64,000 nt of DNA, taken from Gyromitra esculenta (taxonomy: Eukaryota > Ascomycota > Pezizomycetes > Pezizales > Discinaceae). The position numbers and the translations under genes are program-made. The DNA lies in the NCBI GenBank assembly GCA_038503075.1, contig JBCAML010000017.1, positions 496,001 through 560,000 of the forward strand, given 5' to 3'. This document shows, piece after piece, positions 44,401-57,049 of this stretch. Within the stretch, counting starts at the first letter, position 1. Each line of letters opens with the position of its first letter. The notes below the pieces were generated by a model. The model was not told the origin of the DNA and did not search any database. It saw nothing but the letters and a program-made list of their open reading frames with translations.

Positions 44401-46549
44401 ACTTCACCCTCCATCACCCATTCACCATGCAGATGCCCAAACCTATGGAAACTTACTTCACCGGGGAGAGAGGTCAAGTGACTTCAGCGACACCCGTAAC
44501 CAAATTCTGGACCATCGCTTCCAGTGTCAAAGTAACCGTTTTGTTTTATTTCAGGGCTGGTGCATGGCAGAGAAGGCATGGAATCTGTGATTTTATAGGC
44601 AGCCAGCCCGCGCCTGAAAGAAATGGAAGGCCACAGCAAAGAACCTCACATGGTATAGGTTGGCTACCTAGTACACTTGAGTCTTGACGCATACTAAGAA
44701 GAAACAAGACTAGGGAAAAAAGCAAGCCATAGAAACGCATAAATAAGGGTAAGACACACAGAGAAACAGGCTTGATCATTGAAGGAAACGAACCAGACGA
44801 ACACCTGGTTCAAGAGGAGTCCCACCGGATACAAGGCTGCAGAACATTCTTATTCATGGGACTGGCAAGCTTCATGGGCACGATGCTGCATATGTACTCT
44901 ACCTAGAACTGGTGTTGTGGCTTCTCAAATCGAGCAGGCATCTTGAATCCGGTACCTCTGCGATACCTGGTGCCTACATAAACACAAATTGTACCTGCTT
45001 GAGTGATTTCAACCTCATCTAATTTCAAAACCCCGCCGCTTCCGTACAGAAAAAAAAAAGAGGCAACATCGCATCATCCGTCTGATCACAGCTCGCTAAT
45101 CCAGAATATAAGCGCTGTGATGTGGCCCGTGGTGTTCCACGATTAGAAACGGGCCGGGGTGCATTGACAGGGCTGGCATGGAACCAATATTGGGGATGCT
45201 GGTTGTGTGTATGAAAGGGGAAGGGGTGCCGCTCGTAAGGGTGAGGAACCTCTTACTTATCGATAAAATAGCTCGCTAAATGGCGATGGATCTGGTGCAA
45301 GCCCGCGCAGGCAAAGATGCTTACGGACTTTGCAACACTTGGCTGTGTATGGTATTTTGAAGCCTAACCCTTGCTCCTACTGTGCAGTAGCGGCCGTCCA
45401 GCAGCAAGCACTTGCATACATCCAATCCTGACGGCAGCTCACAATTTTACCAAGCTCAATTTGTGATTGCCGGCTCACACAAAAAGATCAACATCTTGTT
45501 TTCCCCTCCTACATCTCCCAGCCTCACTGATGAGGGGCAATCGTTCTCGGCCAATACTTGCGATATTCAGGTCCCTTAACCCCTGCAGCAAGTAATTGGA
45601 AGGGGTGTAGGCCACTCATATGGGAGAACAAGCTTACTCCACGACGATTTCATGCATCAGGGTTCCAGTACCACATGCGTGTTATTGGGTACAGACCTAT
45701 CGATTCATGAATAGTTGAGTGGCATGAAGAAGAAACTGGGCGGTGCACATCTCGTGCGGTGGCATATGTATCGTATTGGGCGCGATGGGCTATGAAGAAT
45801 AATTACCACTCGCTTCGAGATCCTATCAAAGGTCACGACTGTTTGTCTAGTGGTATGTTTAGCTTTTATGAGTAAAATCAATTCACTAGTGGGCGAGACT
45901 GAGGGACGAATTCATCTCCAGAAAAAGCGGAGATTGTCGAAGGCGAACCAACTCGAGCAAATAGGAACCGTAGGAAGAGAATGTTCAGCCACTGGCTGCA
46001 GGGGACGACGACTGAAGTGCCTCGTGGCACCTAGTCCCCAACTCATTTTCCTCTCAGCCTGCTTGCCCACGCGGATTTTGGGATGGTTTTATCCATAATT
46101 TCCTGATTCTACCATATTCTTACCTAGAATCATGCTATCCCCAAGCCTCTTGTAGCCGACGATTTATGGAATTCTTCCGCAGCGGAATATACCTCTTCTG
46201 TTAGTTCTTGGATTTTCCATCCTTCAGTTATTATTCCGATTATTTATTTTTTCCCTCCTTTCTCGCTCACTATACTCCTCATCTACTTCCTTTTTCTCCC
46301 TCACACACACACTCACGCATACCTGCTGGATACCCTGACGGACCGTTCGCCTGGGTGGTTACATACACACGAAAGGCGTGCGTTGTATTTTGCGCCAATC
46401 CATAACGACCCACTGATCTCCTCTATTGCTTGCGTGACTACAAAAGTAGCGTTGATCCCCTGCCCCTTCGTGCAGTTTCTTTTCCGTCCAAGCGAACCTA
46501 ACTTAACCTACGAACGGTTCAAACAGTGCCTCGTGCAAGTCACTCTACG

Positions 46550-49500
46550 ATGCATCCACGCTCTCGTTCAGGATCTGTGAGTTCAGCGCACTCAGCACCA
46601 CTGCCTTCGCCCATGTCGTTTAGAAGTGTTGGAGGTTCGAGAAGTAATGGCCTTGGGCCTTGCGGTGCAACACCTCACCTATTCCTGTTCGCTCAGGGAT
46701 CCTCAATATTATGTCTACAGTACGAATCTTTGGCAGTTGAGAAACGTTTTGAAGGTCACTTGGACGATGTGACTATAATATCAGTAGACAATAACAGCGA
46801 CGACGGAGAGGGAAAAGTTGTCACAGTGGATGCTTCAAAACAAGCAATTGTTTGGGATACACGAACAGGCCATGAAATAGCGAGATATTCTTCTTTTGAA
46901 GAAATTAGGTCCGCTGCTTGGATGAAAAATGGAAATCTGGCTTTTGGTGGGTTTATATTTTATTTTCGTGGAACAATTGGCGATGGATAACATGCAAGCT
47001 GACTGTTCCTGCATTTATCAAACAGGTGATTGTATGGGAAATGTAATCTTATTTAATCCCAATAGATCTGAATCGATAACTGCACGTACGATATTCGATC
47101 CGTTGTGCTCAATAGCTCCCGCTGCGGACTGCAAATCTTTTGCATTAGGGTATGTAGTTGCTGTAGGCGTAAATGTACTTCATATATTCTAACGGCGTTT
47201 AAGGTATGCCAATGGGTCAATATTGGTCGCCGCTCTCTCTCCTGCTTTCACAATTCTTCACACTCTTACAACTACCTCCCTACAACCTTCGCCGATCACT
47301 GCATTGGCATGGCATGCATCATCCTCCCGCCAGAAATCAGATATGCTCGCCACCCAGACTCGTGACGGTGATCTAAGAGTATGGAGTGTCCCGAAAAGGC
47401 TAGAATCAGACGAACCTGCACGTGTTGTTAGAATCCTCAAAAAGCCCGATAGCAACAGAAGGGGAGACAACTGGATGGGTTGGTCAAGAAACGGACGAAT
47501 TGTGCAATACTCTGATGGGTACGTACTCCGAAACTGGAAATCAAGCCTAGAAACACATGGTAAATATGAGGGCCGTCACTAATCGTTAAAACTATTTTAT
47601 ATATACAGAGAGACAACTATATGGGATGTTAGGACTAAGAAGGTCACTTGGGAGAAAGTTGCAACGCTTCAGAATGTCTTTGGTCTTACGGTATATGGAC
47701 CAAAGGGTGTTCTTTTCACTCTCGGAGAAGACCACACCGTCCAGCAGTTCGCTTTATATCCACCTACCCTTTTGGCCAATGTACAGCATCTTCCTGCGTT
47801 ACCGCCGCCATCACCTCCAGTATCAATTGAGGAGAAACAATTGGAACAAGAATACCATGATGTATTTCATCACTCAGAAGAAGAGGATTATTTGACAGCC
47901 ACAATGTCACCACTTGGGAGGATAGCTCATGAACTGGAGCAGCTTGAGAAAATGGAGCATGAAAACGGAGGTCTCGGTATCTCGAATGTGTCAGCAACTA
48001 GAACGGCATCAATCAGTTCCAAATCATCCAGTGATAGTACCAGTAAAGGGCATCAACACAACACATCAGCGTCTTCTAAAGGAACACAAAGAACTAGTGG
48101 CGATCATAGTGAGCTTTCTCAAACCACCACGGTTTCTACAGGTCGTAAGGCCTCTATCGGAGCGTTGCCATCTCCGGCTCGTCTTCCTCATCCTCTTCGC
48201 CAGGAGATTTATCGGAGCCCAGAGGAAGAAAAGGCTTTATGTCCAATCGGAGAAAGTGATCTCTTTGTCAATCTGCGACTAAGAACTTCCTCTGTCACTT
48301 ACGAGAGTCCACGTATAGGCTCTCCTAAGGGTCATATGACCGAGGATGATCATCGCAAAGAAATGTTGTATTGCATTTTCGGTTGGAGAGGCGACATTGA
48401 ACATTTAATTCAGGACCAACGTGAGTCGAAATTATATTTCATCCCATCCTTGCTTTGGCCGGATAGCTGACCCATTTTATGTTAGTTGACTCTGTTGACT
48501 CACGCTCTATGGATGCTGTTATGCTGCGAATGTGGTTGGGAGACCTTGATCAGAATTCGCTGTCGGTTTTGCTAGGGGCCGACTTTATGGTTTCTGGTGA
48601 TTGGATGTTTCTTGCTCTAAGTGCTATGGGTAAGCCGCTTATTTTTCCTGTTATCAACCTGGCAAGACAAACAAAACCCATTACTAATGACTGAAACTGG
48701 CTGGCATAGATGGTCAGAAATCGTGGAATCATGTCGTCCGCGCTTTCGTTATGCGTCTCCTACAGCGAGGTGATCTAAATACAGCCGTTTTGTGTTTGCT
48801 TGCTCTCGGGGATAAGAACGACGCTGTAGAGGTTTATGTTTCTCATAAGAGATATATGTAGGTTTCCTTCCTCCATCATTGACTAAATTGAGTAGAGATT
48901 GACGGTGATGGTATAGGGAGGCTGTATTGCTTGCGGCTCTCCTTTGGAAGAAGGACTGGAAAAGGCAATCTCAGTTAGTCCGAAAATGGGGAGAACACTG
49001 CGCTGAGAATGCAGAGGCAGCTCTTGCGGCTCGATGGTTAGTTTCACTTTATTATTTTATTGATCAAATATCACTCTAATTCTTGTCCCTTAAAGCTTTG
49101 CCTGTGCCGGCACCGAAGCTCCAGCAGACAAATCTACGCCCATGTCCCGTACCCATTCTCGCTCTAGATCGGAAACGGAGTCCATCCAGAATTTTGTTCG
49201 AGGCCTTTCTATTAGTGCCCCAAGCAATCCAAGAGCAACATTGCGGATGACGCCAAAGAATTCTCCACTCAAACTGATCACCACCTTTCCATCACCTACT
49301 CCAGAACCAATCCAACGTTCGGCTACAACATCACCTACTGAAGGGAAAATGGGAGGGGTACAGCGCTTTTTTGCTTGGGCAGGTGACAGGTCTGGCAATA
49401 AAACGCCTGTATCAGCGGTGGCGACTCCGATTGCAATGTCAGCGGTTTCTCCAATTGAAGGTGGTCATTGGCGCCGAGATCCATTCGGGGCAATGTCTGC

Positions 49501-51889
49501 GAAAACGGTCAATCCGGGAGCAACGAAGCTTCCGCCAGTTACAGAAATGTCTCCTGATACACCCAAACAGCATAGTCAACCGTCTCTTGAAAATCTTCAG
49601 CCCCCACCCCAAGATGAAAAGGGGATGAAAATTTCGTCTCCTATTGAAGCTCGTAATTCTATGGGTTTCTCAGAGAGCCGGGGACCGGTCGCCCTCGGCG
49701 ATCATACTAGCAGTCCTTCCCTTCCTCCCATAGGACCAAGGACCGATACTCCTACCCCTGCGATGGGATCGAGAACTAATACTCCTACTCCTCCCATGGC
49801 CTCAAGAACCAACACCCCTGGGCTTGCTGTGGCTTCGAGGATAGGCACCCCCAATCCCCCTCCTGCTATCCCGTTTTATCAAGTTGTTATGGCGCCTGCA
49901 CCTCCCCCACCGGCCACTCGTAGACCAAGCCCCCCAATTGCAACACTGCCACAGAAACCTCCCACGCCTCCCATTTCACGAGCTCCCCTTAGCCCACTCC
50001 CATCCCCGCCAATGGAGCTCTTCAATAAAGATAATGGTAAGAATGGATCTTCTACGCGAAAGCCGGCTGGGTTGGCCATTCAATGGCCTCCGATGGATAC
50101 TGTCATCCGTGAAGGTACACCAGCTCCTGGAGGTTCCAAGCACAAGCGCACTGGTTCCCAGAACACTCCTCCCATTCCCACTGGACGCCCAGCAGCCCGC
50201 CCAGAAGCCAATGATCTGGATGGGTTTCTCCCCTTGCTTGATAATGTGAATAGCAAGAGAATGGATTCTCAACGTGCTGCACCACGCCCTACCGTCAGGC
50301 GTCGAGCAGGGTCACCTGATGTCAGAGCAAGGGACGGAAGTCGGAATGCCAGCAGAAAAAGAAGCCCTGGTCTAAGAGGAAGACAAGCTGGTCGTCAAGA
50401 AATTCCTCTAACGAGATCGCCATCTAGTCCTCTCCCCATGTCACCGCAAGCAAAATTTTATAGGGAAGATATTGAAGAAGTCGGGTTACATGAGGATGAG
50501 AGGTATTACTCTAGAGGGGCGCGTATTGCTTCCAGAAGCCGAGGTCGCGCCGATTCAAGGAAACCTGGAGCATCCATAGTGAGGTCGCCCTCTAGCCCTG
50601 TACCATCATCTTCTCAGGCGCAACATTACCGCAACGAGGCAGATGATACCTTTGACGATGAGAGGTACTATACTGTGACGCCGCGGAGCGATTCGAGGTC
50701 TCGAGCGAGGTCCCGCGGCCGGCCCAACACACGCGTCCCCGAAATATCACATGCTAGGTCGCCTTCAAGTCCACTCCCAATGTCACCTGGGGCGCAGCTG
50801 TATGCAGATATGGCCAACGAGATTGAGCAGGAAGAGAGGCAACCTCGCCACCCCCGTCGTATGACTCGCGAGGACTCTCACGCTCGCGGGTATCAAGGTG
50901 GGATTCGAAGATCCCGGTCGGAGCATACAATGCGCCAGTGGAGTGATCAGCTCGAACGTGCAGGAGCTATGGAACGTCGACCTTCGGTCTCTGGTATGAT
51001 GAATAGGAAGTTGTCAATTCGGGGCCTCCCTGCAACTCCTCGTGCGTGGAAAAACGAACTTGGATCTCGTGCTGGGTCTCCAGCTCCAACTTTCATCCGT
51101 GATGGATCTCCAGCAATGGCGTCTTCACCGCAACCACAGTCGATGACAACACCAGTACCATCAGCACCATTTTCACCGGCATATAGAGCTATGTCACCGG
51201 CTCTAAGTACGCTGGGTGCGCTATCATCTCCCAGAACATTTACCCCGCCTCAAAGTGGTGGAAGTTCGTTCAGCAACCGAAGTTCGGAAGCTAAAGGTCC
51301 TGCCGCTAAACCGGCTGCTTTGCGTATACAAAATTTCTACCCAGAGGAACCCGACCACTACGATGCAACCAGAAACTTTCTTCCTAATGTTCCACCTCTC
51401 CCAGCTAACCATTCACGCAATCACTCAGCGCCGAACGTCGATTTTAAGCCACTGATCCGCAAGCTCCCACCTCAGGCACCTCCTGATTCACCCCCTCCAT
51501 TGCCACACGACCTTCCAGTTCACCCAGCTTTACAAATGCATCTCGATCCGTCTACTCCAGGTAGAAAGAATGGTGTGGTGAAGGGGAAAAGCATGCGAAG
51601 GATAAAGAGGAACGATGATATCATGAGTCCAATCGATGGTGTTTTGAGGGATCACGAACATAGCATCATTGTCGGAATTGATGGCGGGGAGGCGGCGTTG
51701 CACTGGGAGGGTTCGAATCAGCAGTATAATCAGCAACAGCAGCGACATCATCAGGAAATGCAGCAGTTGAGAAGACATGGCCAAACTCCAAGCATCGGTA
51801 GCCAACATAGTGGACATAGCGGGCATGGGCCAATCACAGTCGGATTGCGAGACTCAAGCGAAGCTATTGGAAGCATGAACCAGTTCTGA
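46550..51889 (+). CDS. WD40-repeat scaffold protein with alpha-solenoid and long disordered tail
   Basis: Eight exons (46550-46946, 47026-47149, 47204-47518, 47609-48420, 48486-48629, 48710-48857, 48917-49036, 49096-51889) join in frame to about 1617 aa; all introns are GT/AG and 53-90 bp. The N-terminal half shows WD40 blades: FEGHLDDVTIISVD with AIVWDTRTGHEIARY, ITALAWHASSS with DGDLRVWSV, and ETTIWDVRTKKVTWEKV. A helical region follows (MLYCIFGWRGDIEHLI, AVMLRMWLGDLDQNSL, SGDWMFLALSAMG, AVEVYVSHKRYMEAVLLAAL), resembling the solenoids of Sec31/Gemin5-like proteins. I remember this arrangement from conserved uncharacterised Pezizomycotina proteins. The tail of about 900 residues is disordered and Ser/Pro-rich, with internal repeats and an RS-like composition. 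The start is the first ATG in the exon 1 frame; an upstream exon is possible. Confidence 0.82.
49735..49860. repeat. Four 12-residue TNTP repeats in the WD40-protein tail
   Basis: RTDTPTPAMGS, RTNTPTPPMAS, RTNTPGLAVAS and RIGTPNPPPA follow each other, with a 36-bp period at the DNA level (AGRACYRATACTCCTA-type units). Each carries a Thr-Pro that could be a proline-directed phosphosite. Confidence 0.75.
50408..50820. repeat. Three SPSSPLPMSP modules in the WD40-protein tail
   Basis: TRSPSSPLPMSPQAKFY, VRSPSSPVPSSSQAQHY and ARSPSSPLPMSPGAQLY start about 55-60 codons apart. The first two are followed by an acidic DERYY segment and an Arg/Ser-rich segment (SRSRGRADSRK, SRSRARSRGR). This is an internal triplication of one module. 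Confidence 0.75.
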
Positions 51890-52946
51890 AAGGCGGGTTC
51901 TATTTTATTTTACAATTTAGCTAAACGATATTTTACATGTTATCCGCCTAAATTTTCTGCATTTTTGAGGTCCCGATTTTTTTATTTTTTATTTTTCTCT
52001 GTCCGTCGTTAAATATTGCTCAAATCTAATGATGTTTGTAAGTTAAATGGGGCAAGATTTTTTTATGTGGTGTTTTTTGGTGGGTTGAATTACGGTTTCT
52101 TTCTCTTAGTTCGGGGTTTAAGATATTTACGACTACTTATCTTTCAGATTTTCCTTTCTTTTTGGATTCTTTTGTTTATCTTCTTTTCGCCTCTCGTTTT
52201 GTAGAGAAATTTCTATTCATGGTTCTAAGAGGTGACCCTACGATTTGGATGATGTTCCTGTCTTTTATTATTTTTTCGGTGGTACTGTTGGGTCGATTTG
52301 AAGACACTTTTATTCCTTTATTAGTAAACTCTTCTTACTATATATTATGAACTTATGAGCTTTGAGGATTTAACTAGCCTATTTCAAGGTTTCAACTAAA
52401 TTTCACTTCCTAAAATTTAAGTGATTTTGATAAGCTCTCCTTCCCCATTGAGGAATTTTAGAGTAATAGAACCTTTGCCTGTAGAAGAAAGCTATTCAAG
52501 CAAAAAACACTACATAATATATTTTAACATTGTCGTTGTCACAACCAACGAATTATCATAATATATCGTGACTAGCAACGCCTGGAAAGTAACACCGTGA
52601 CACCGTGACACCGTGACACCACGGATTTAGACTGCTAACTATAAAGAGAAAAAACGTCACTTTATTTGACTATCTATCATTACACAACTCCAGCCACCCA
52701 TACATAGTTCGTAGCAGTCAATCAGGGCCATATTTAGGTAGCCGATGTGCATACCTAGCCTTTTGAACCTACCATAACTCCCATAAATCCTTGGTATATA
52801 AAACATGGTACAAGCCTGTCGTGCCATTCTCGCCGACACTAACATACAATATACAAATGAAAAAGAAGTGTAAATAGATAGAAATAAAGAAAGTATTACA
52901 AAGGGATCGAGCTCCCCCAACCACGAAAACGCATGAATCCTGCGCA
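51890..52946. other. Intergenic between convergent WD40 and seven-TM genes
   Basis: 1057 bp, very T-rich on the plus strand up to about 52370. A 9-bp tandem repeat (ACACCGTG with one spacer base, over three copies) lies at about 52590-52620. Short hydrophobic frames at 52016-52350 are T-rich artefacts. Confidence 0.5.
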
Positions 52947-54886
52947 TCATCCAGATTCCCGGCGCATGTCCATATATGGACAGTTATTGTGAGGTGGTTT
53001 TTCTTGCTCGTAATCCATCATCGATGGATTCGACGTAGATAATCTTCTGCGGCTTGGACGAAACATCCGTTTTGTAGCAGGAGGCGACGGTATAAATTCG
53101 CGTTTCCCGAACTCAGCCTGTCGATGTTGCGACCTTAGATATCCAAGCGGCACGCTCGTGGCGGATGGGGAAGGCGACGAAGCTGGAGAGTAGATGTATT
53201 GTCCGTATCTTGCTTCGAATCTAAACCGGGGGTCATCCTCTCTGCTTCGTATTCGAGGGGTCCACGCGCTCGCGGGTGGAGATAAGATAATGGGGGCAAT
53301 TGTAGGACCATCCCTCCTTGAAGAGAAACCCGAGAGCTGCTTTGGGGATATTGTACGAGCCGGTGATAATAGCAGCGAGTCAGATTCGGGTTTGGGATAA
53401 GATATACTCCGAGAGCCAAAAGTCCGTTTCGATGCTGGCCGATACGAGTACTTTTCATTCCTGTCGTCCTTGGGCCGACGGAAGCAGCCACAGAACCACT
53501 TCCTGACAGCGGATTGTATCTTTTGTATTTCGGCCTGTGACTCGGCTGTTGTCCCGAAAACGAAGAAGAACAGATATCCTGTGAATGACCCAGGGATAGG
53601 CGAACATATGTTTGCGAATTCCTCTGATTGATCAACCAATGGTTCCAAAAGCCCTCGTGACCATTCAATCCGGAAATGAGCCCATCGCTGGAGGAAGAAA
53701 ATTTGCATGACAATCATATAGATTTGTAAGCCCCTATCAGAAGATATTAGCATCGTGCTTGGAAACTCCTTTAGTTGGAGGACTGAGATGACTTACTCGA
53801 CCATAACAAAGGCCAGCGCAATTCTCGCAATTAGCCATCCATCTGAACTGATATATAAACGTCCAAGCCCAGTCTTCCTTTTAAGCCCTTTCTCAAAGTC
53901 ACTTTCACGTGGTAGAAACTCCACAACACCGTCGTAAGTCCTCGAAAGCCGAATCTCAGTGGCGCCCCGTGCTTCTCGGTGGACAGAGATGACATGGATT
54001 AGAGTGAGGACGAGAAATACAGAACCCATACCAATGTTAATGAGAACTATCCGGTTTCGCCAAAATGTTAGAACAACCAGACTTTTTTTTATAACAGCGC
54101 CAGACAGAATAGTGGGAATGCCTACCGATACAGTTCATAATTACCAACTGTGCAAAGTCGTTTCCTCGAAGGGCGTTCAATCTCAAAACGCCCAGCTGAA
54201 GACCTGGCAGAGCAAAGCACGATATTTTCGTCCCAACAATAGCTTTCTGGTTTTTCCACCATACAGGGCTTAAAGACCAAGATGAAGCGAACAAAATCAA
54301 ACTCCTAATATAAAGAAATCCACCTCGAAGGTTAGGCATCCATTACTAATTTCAGTGGATTTCATTGGGGAGTTTTTACCAGTAGAAGAACAACAACCCT
54401 TGTGAGTTTATAAAGAACATCTCTATAAGAATGTTAGAATGACGGCCTCTCGGATAGACGAATGCTAGCTCACGGATTGACAAAAAGGCCGAAACATTCT
54501 TATCGGTAGTGTGGAAAAGTGGGAATGGCTCGCTGCCATTGCACTGAAACATTGCTGTTGCCAGTTGGAAGGCTTCGAGCATCAGATCCGAGAAATTTAT
54601 TAAAGTATATATTTGCTGCGTGAAACTATTGAAATTGCTTAAAGCAATGACTATGGCGAGTATAGAGACATCTGCATATTTTATATTAGTTACTGAACCT
54701 TTTTTTTTGGGGGGGGAAAGGGTAGATGATCAAGATAGAGAGGACATGTGTATACTCACAGTTATAGTGTTGTCCATTACGAATGTTGATAATCAACAAG
54801 AAGGCACTGGCGATGCCAGAAAAGAATGTAAACACAGCAACGCCAATTCCAAGAGCCCAGCTCGAAGATCCAAGGCCAACAAGCAT
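52947..54886 (-). CDS. Seven-transmembrane receptor-like protein
   Basis: Exons 54760-54886, 54380-54671, 54204-54304, 53797-54121 and 52947-53733 join in frame to about 543 aa. Seven hydrophobic segments are visible in order: WALGIGVAVFTFFSGIASAF, YVSILAIVIALSNF, LIEMFFINSQGLLFFYW reading into SLILFASSW, CFALPGIPTILSG, IVLINIGMGSVFLVLTLIHV, WLIARIALAFVMVEGLQIYM and SFTGYLFFFVFGTTAE. A basic loop (FEKGLKRKTGLGR) lies between TM5 and TM6. A soluble Ser/Pro/Arg-rich C-tail of about 165 residues starts at KWFCGCFRRPKDD, where the cysteines could be palmitoylated. The topology suits a fungal G-protein-coupled receptor, but I cannot assign a class; a non-receptor membrane protein is possible. The start was chosen as the only in-frame ATG before TM1. 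Confidence 0.68.
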
Positions 54887-57049
54887 AGTACTGTTGGAGC
54901 TTGGAGAAACCACCTCCGATCTCCGGAATTGAGGAAAGGAATGAACGTCTCTGAGTCACAGTGGGGATGAGTTTAGAAAATAAAATAAAGAGTAAATAAA
55001 GAGACAAGAACGAAGGCTGATGTGAACGAAGGAAGAAGAAGCAACAAAGTTTAGGGAATGATGCTAAAAAGGAAAAAAGAAAAAGAAAACTAAATGTTCC
55101 TCTCCGGGGGATTATATTAGTGGGTGTGCGTGTAAGAGTACGTAGTTGCTGCTAATATCATATTTGTTTATCCCACAGAGCTTTTCCAAAGCTACTGTCC
55201 AGCCAGCTTGAGTTTCAACCTAGTGGAAAGAGAAGAGAAGAGAAGAGAAGAGAAGAAGAGAGAGAGAGAGGAGGAGATTGAACGAGAGGAAAGGGAAAAA
55301 AAAAAGGGAACGAAGGAAGATAATAGCGAACAATGGTAGTAGCAATTTTACAGGCCGAATAAAAATAGAGGGGGAAAGAACAAGTCAAGAGAGCTCTACA
55401 GCGATTCACAGTTAAAAGTACAGGCCCCAGGAACAGATAACCTAGAATGCAACCCCCTAGCTCAAAACACCCCGCCATGTTCCATCCTACATAAAAAAAA
55501 TTCAAAAAAGACTGGTCGATCCCCAAAACCGTGATGAGCTTTCCCCCCACCCCCCCAAGAAAATCCCACGTCTCAACGTCGTTCGTTACATTCGTCGTTC
55601 GAAAAGGGCAAAACCAAGACATTGACCCTTCAAAATACGGACAAAAGGGAGACCAAAATATTACAAAAGCGGAATATACGAAATGAAAGGGACTCTAAAC
55701 TGACAAAAAAGTGGAGACATCTGATCCGTCGGGGGTTTTTTTTTTCTTTCTCCACAGAACCCTCCCCTCCCCCTGGAGAAATGCAAAAATGCCAAACCTG
55801 TAAACGAGCTGTGCACACTTTGTGTGAATGTAATACCTATCTAGGAAATCAATGGTTGGGGTTGGGAGGGTGGGGAGGGGTGGGGGAGGGGTGTTAGGAT
55901 AAAGCGATATAGCCGTTTTACAACTGTCAGAACCGTTCGCTTCAGGCTTCGGGTGTTGTTTCATCCAGACTTGAACCATAACACCGGGGAGGGGAGGTGG
56001 GTAGAACACATTCGGTTCCCACCCGCAGCGAAACCCCCGTTCATAAATGCGCGAGGCGGTAAGCCTGCAGGTAATCTTTATGTTGCGCATTCTCGCTTCT
56101 GTAATTCAGGGGGAATGGTTTCTTTCCGGTCACGAGAGAGACCTCGGTGGTACGTGTATCGACTCCAATATGTCTCCCTTGAGGGTCTAGACTGGGGGTG
56201 GGGGATGGGTGGAATTGCTGCATGCACGTTCGATCACGGTTCATCATACGAGGAGGTCGGACATCGATGGTGGGGAGCAAATAAAAATACATTGGAACGT
56301 ACCCATCGGTCTTAGCTAGCTCGCACCGCAATCTTCAACATAAAGTTCTATATTTTTCCTATCCAGAGACCAGCAAAGAAAAGACACAGCAAGATTGTTC
56401 AGATGAAATTTTAGTGTTAAGCAATAAAAAGGGTAGTGATATAGTATAGTACAAAAGAAACTCGTCAGGTCATTATTTTAAAAGAGTACAAATAGTGGGA
56501 ATCAAACATTACCGTATCCCCCCCGACCTCCCAAACTCCAGCTATCTCCAGGTGTAACCAGCCAATCCACTCCCAAACAGCAAAAAAAAACAAAAAAAAT
56601 GTAAGAAAGAAAGACATAGGAAAGTCCGACAGCACTAATAGTACAGGAACGAGTACCCCAAAACAGGCAAACGAGAAGAGAGAAAAAAAGAAAAGAATAG
56701 AGAACCTGGGGAAAGCACGGGGTGGAAAGAGAGTACATTGGCTGGATCCCTCTGCACCCCGAGTCCCCAGACCGCAATAGTAAGAAACCTTTTAATAGCA
56801 CACGCAAGCATGTCGTAATACCACACCCCATAGTGGGTCGGTTCACTGAACATGTACCCCATATCACTCGCTGTATCAAGTAAACGTCAATATATCCCGA
56901 ACACGGCAAGGCCCCTAACCTGACAACCGAATAGGCCAAGCTTTCCCATCACGCCAAACTGTAATCAGATCCAACTAGCCCCTCCCCTCTCTATTCACCG
57001 CACGCCCCACCGGTTCGTCTCACCACTCTTTCTTTTTTTATTTCTATTT
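54887..57049. other. Intergenic, 5' of the seven-TM gene and 3' of cdc11
   Basis: 2.2 kb without a supportable gene. It contains a GAGAA/GA microsatellite (about 55214-55275) and several open frames of 90-145 codons (55215-55622 and 56502-56939, minus) that are hydrophobic and Ser/Phe/Leu-rich because of T-rich composition. These are more likely leader or 3'-flank sequence. Confidence 0.45.
55214..55275. repeat. GAGAA / GA microsatellite
   Basis: AGAGAAGAGAAGAGAAGAGA continues into a pure GA run and GAGGAGG. Purine-only on this strand. Confidence 0.85.

Larger units (their letters stand above)
34871..46549. other. 11.7-kb gene-poor tract
   Basis: I find no open frame here with convincing coding character; the longest (131 codons at 41541) has no recognisable domain. 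Contents seen: ATACATTT tandem runs (35390-35424), CCGGTTTT/GGCCGATTTT palindromic repeats (36375-36500 and 36890-37000), (GATA)n at 38089-38108, (AGT)n at 38375-38395, a T11-12 run near 38237, three CCAGGGGTACATA copies, and five TACATGTA palindromes. It may be an old transposon graveyard or hold non-coding RNA genes I cannot recognise. Confidence 0.5.

Noticed and set aside
44065..44687. Frames of 73-102 codons on both strands
   Set aside because: Overlapping frames on opposite strands with no recognisable motifs.
55215..55622. 135-codon hydrophobic minus-strand frame
   Set aside because: The Leu/Phe/Ser richness comes from a GAGAA microsatellite and T-rich sequence; no convincing topology.
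56502..56939. 145-codon minus-strand frame
   Set aside because: Cys/Phe-rich composition from low-complexity DNA; it sits in the cdc11 3' flank.
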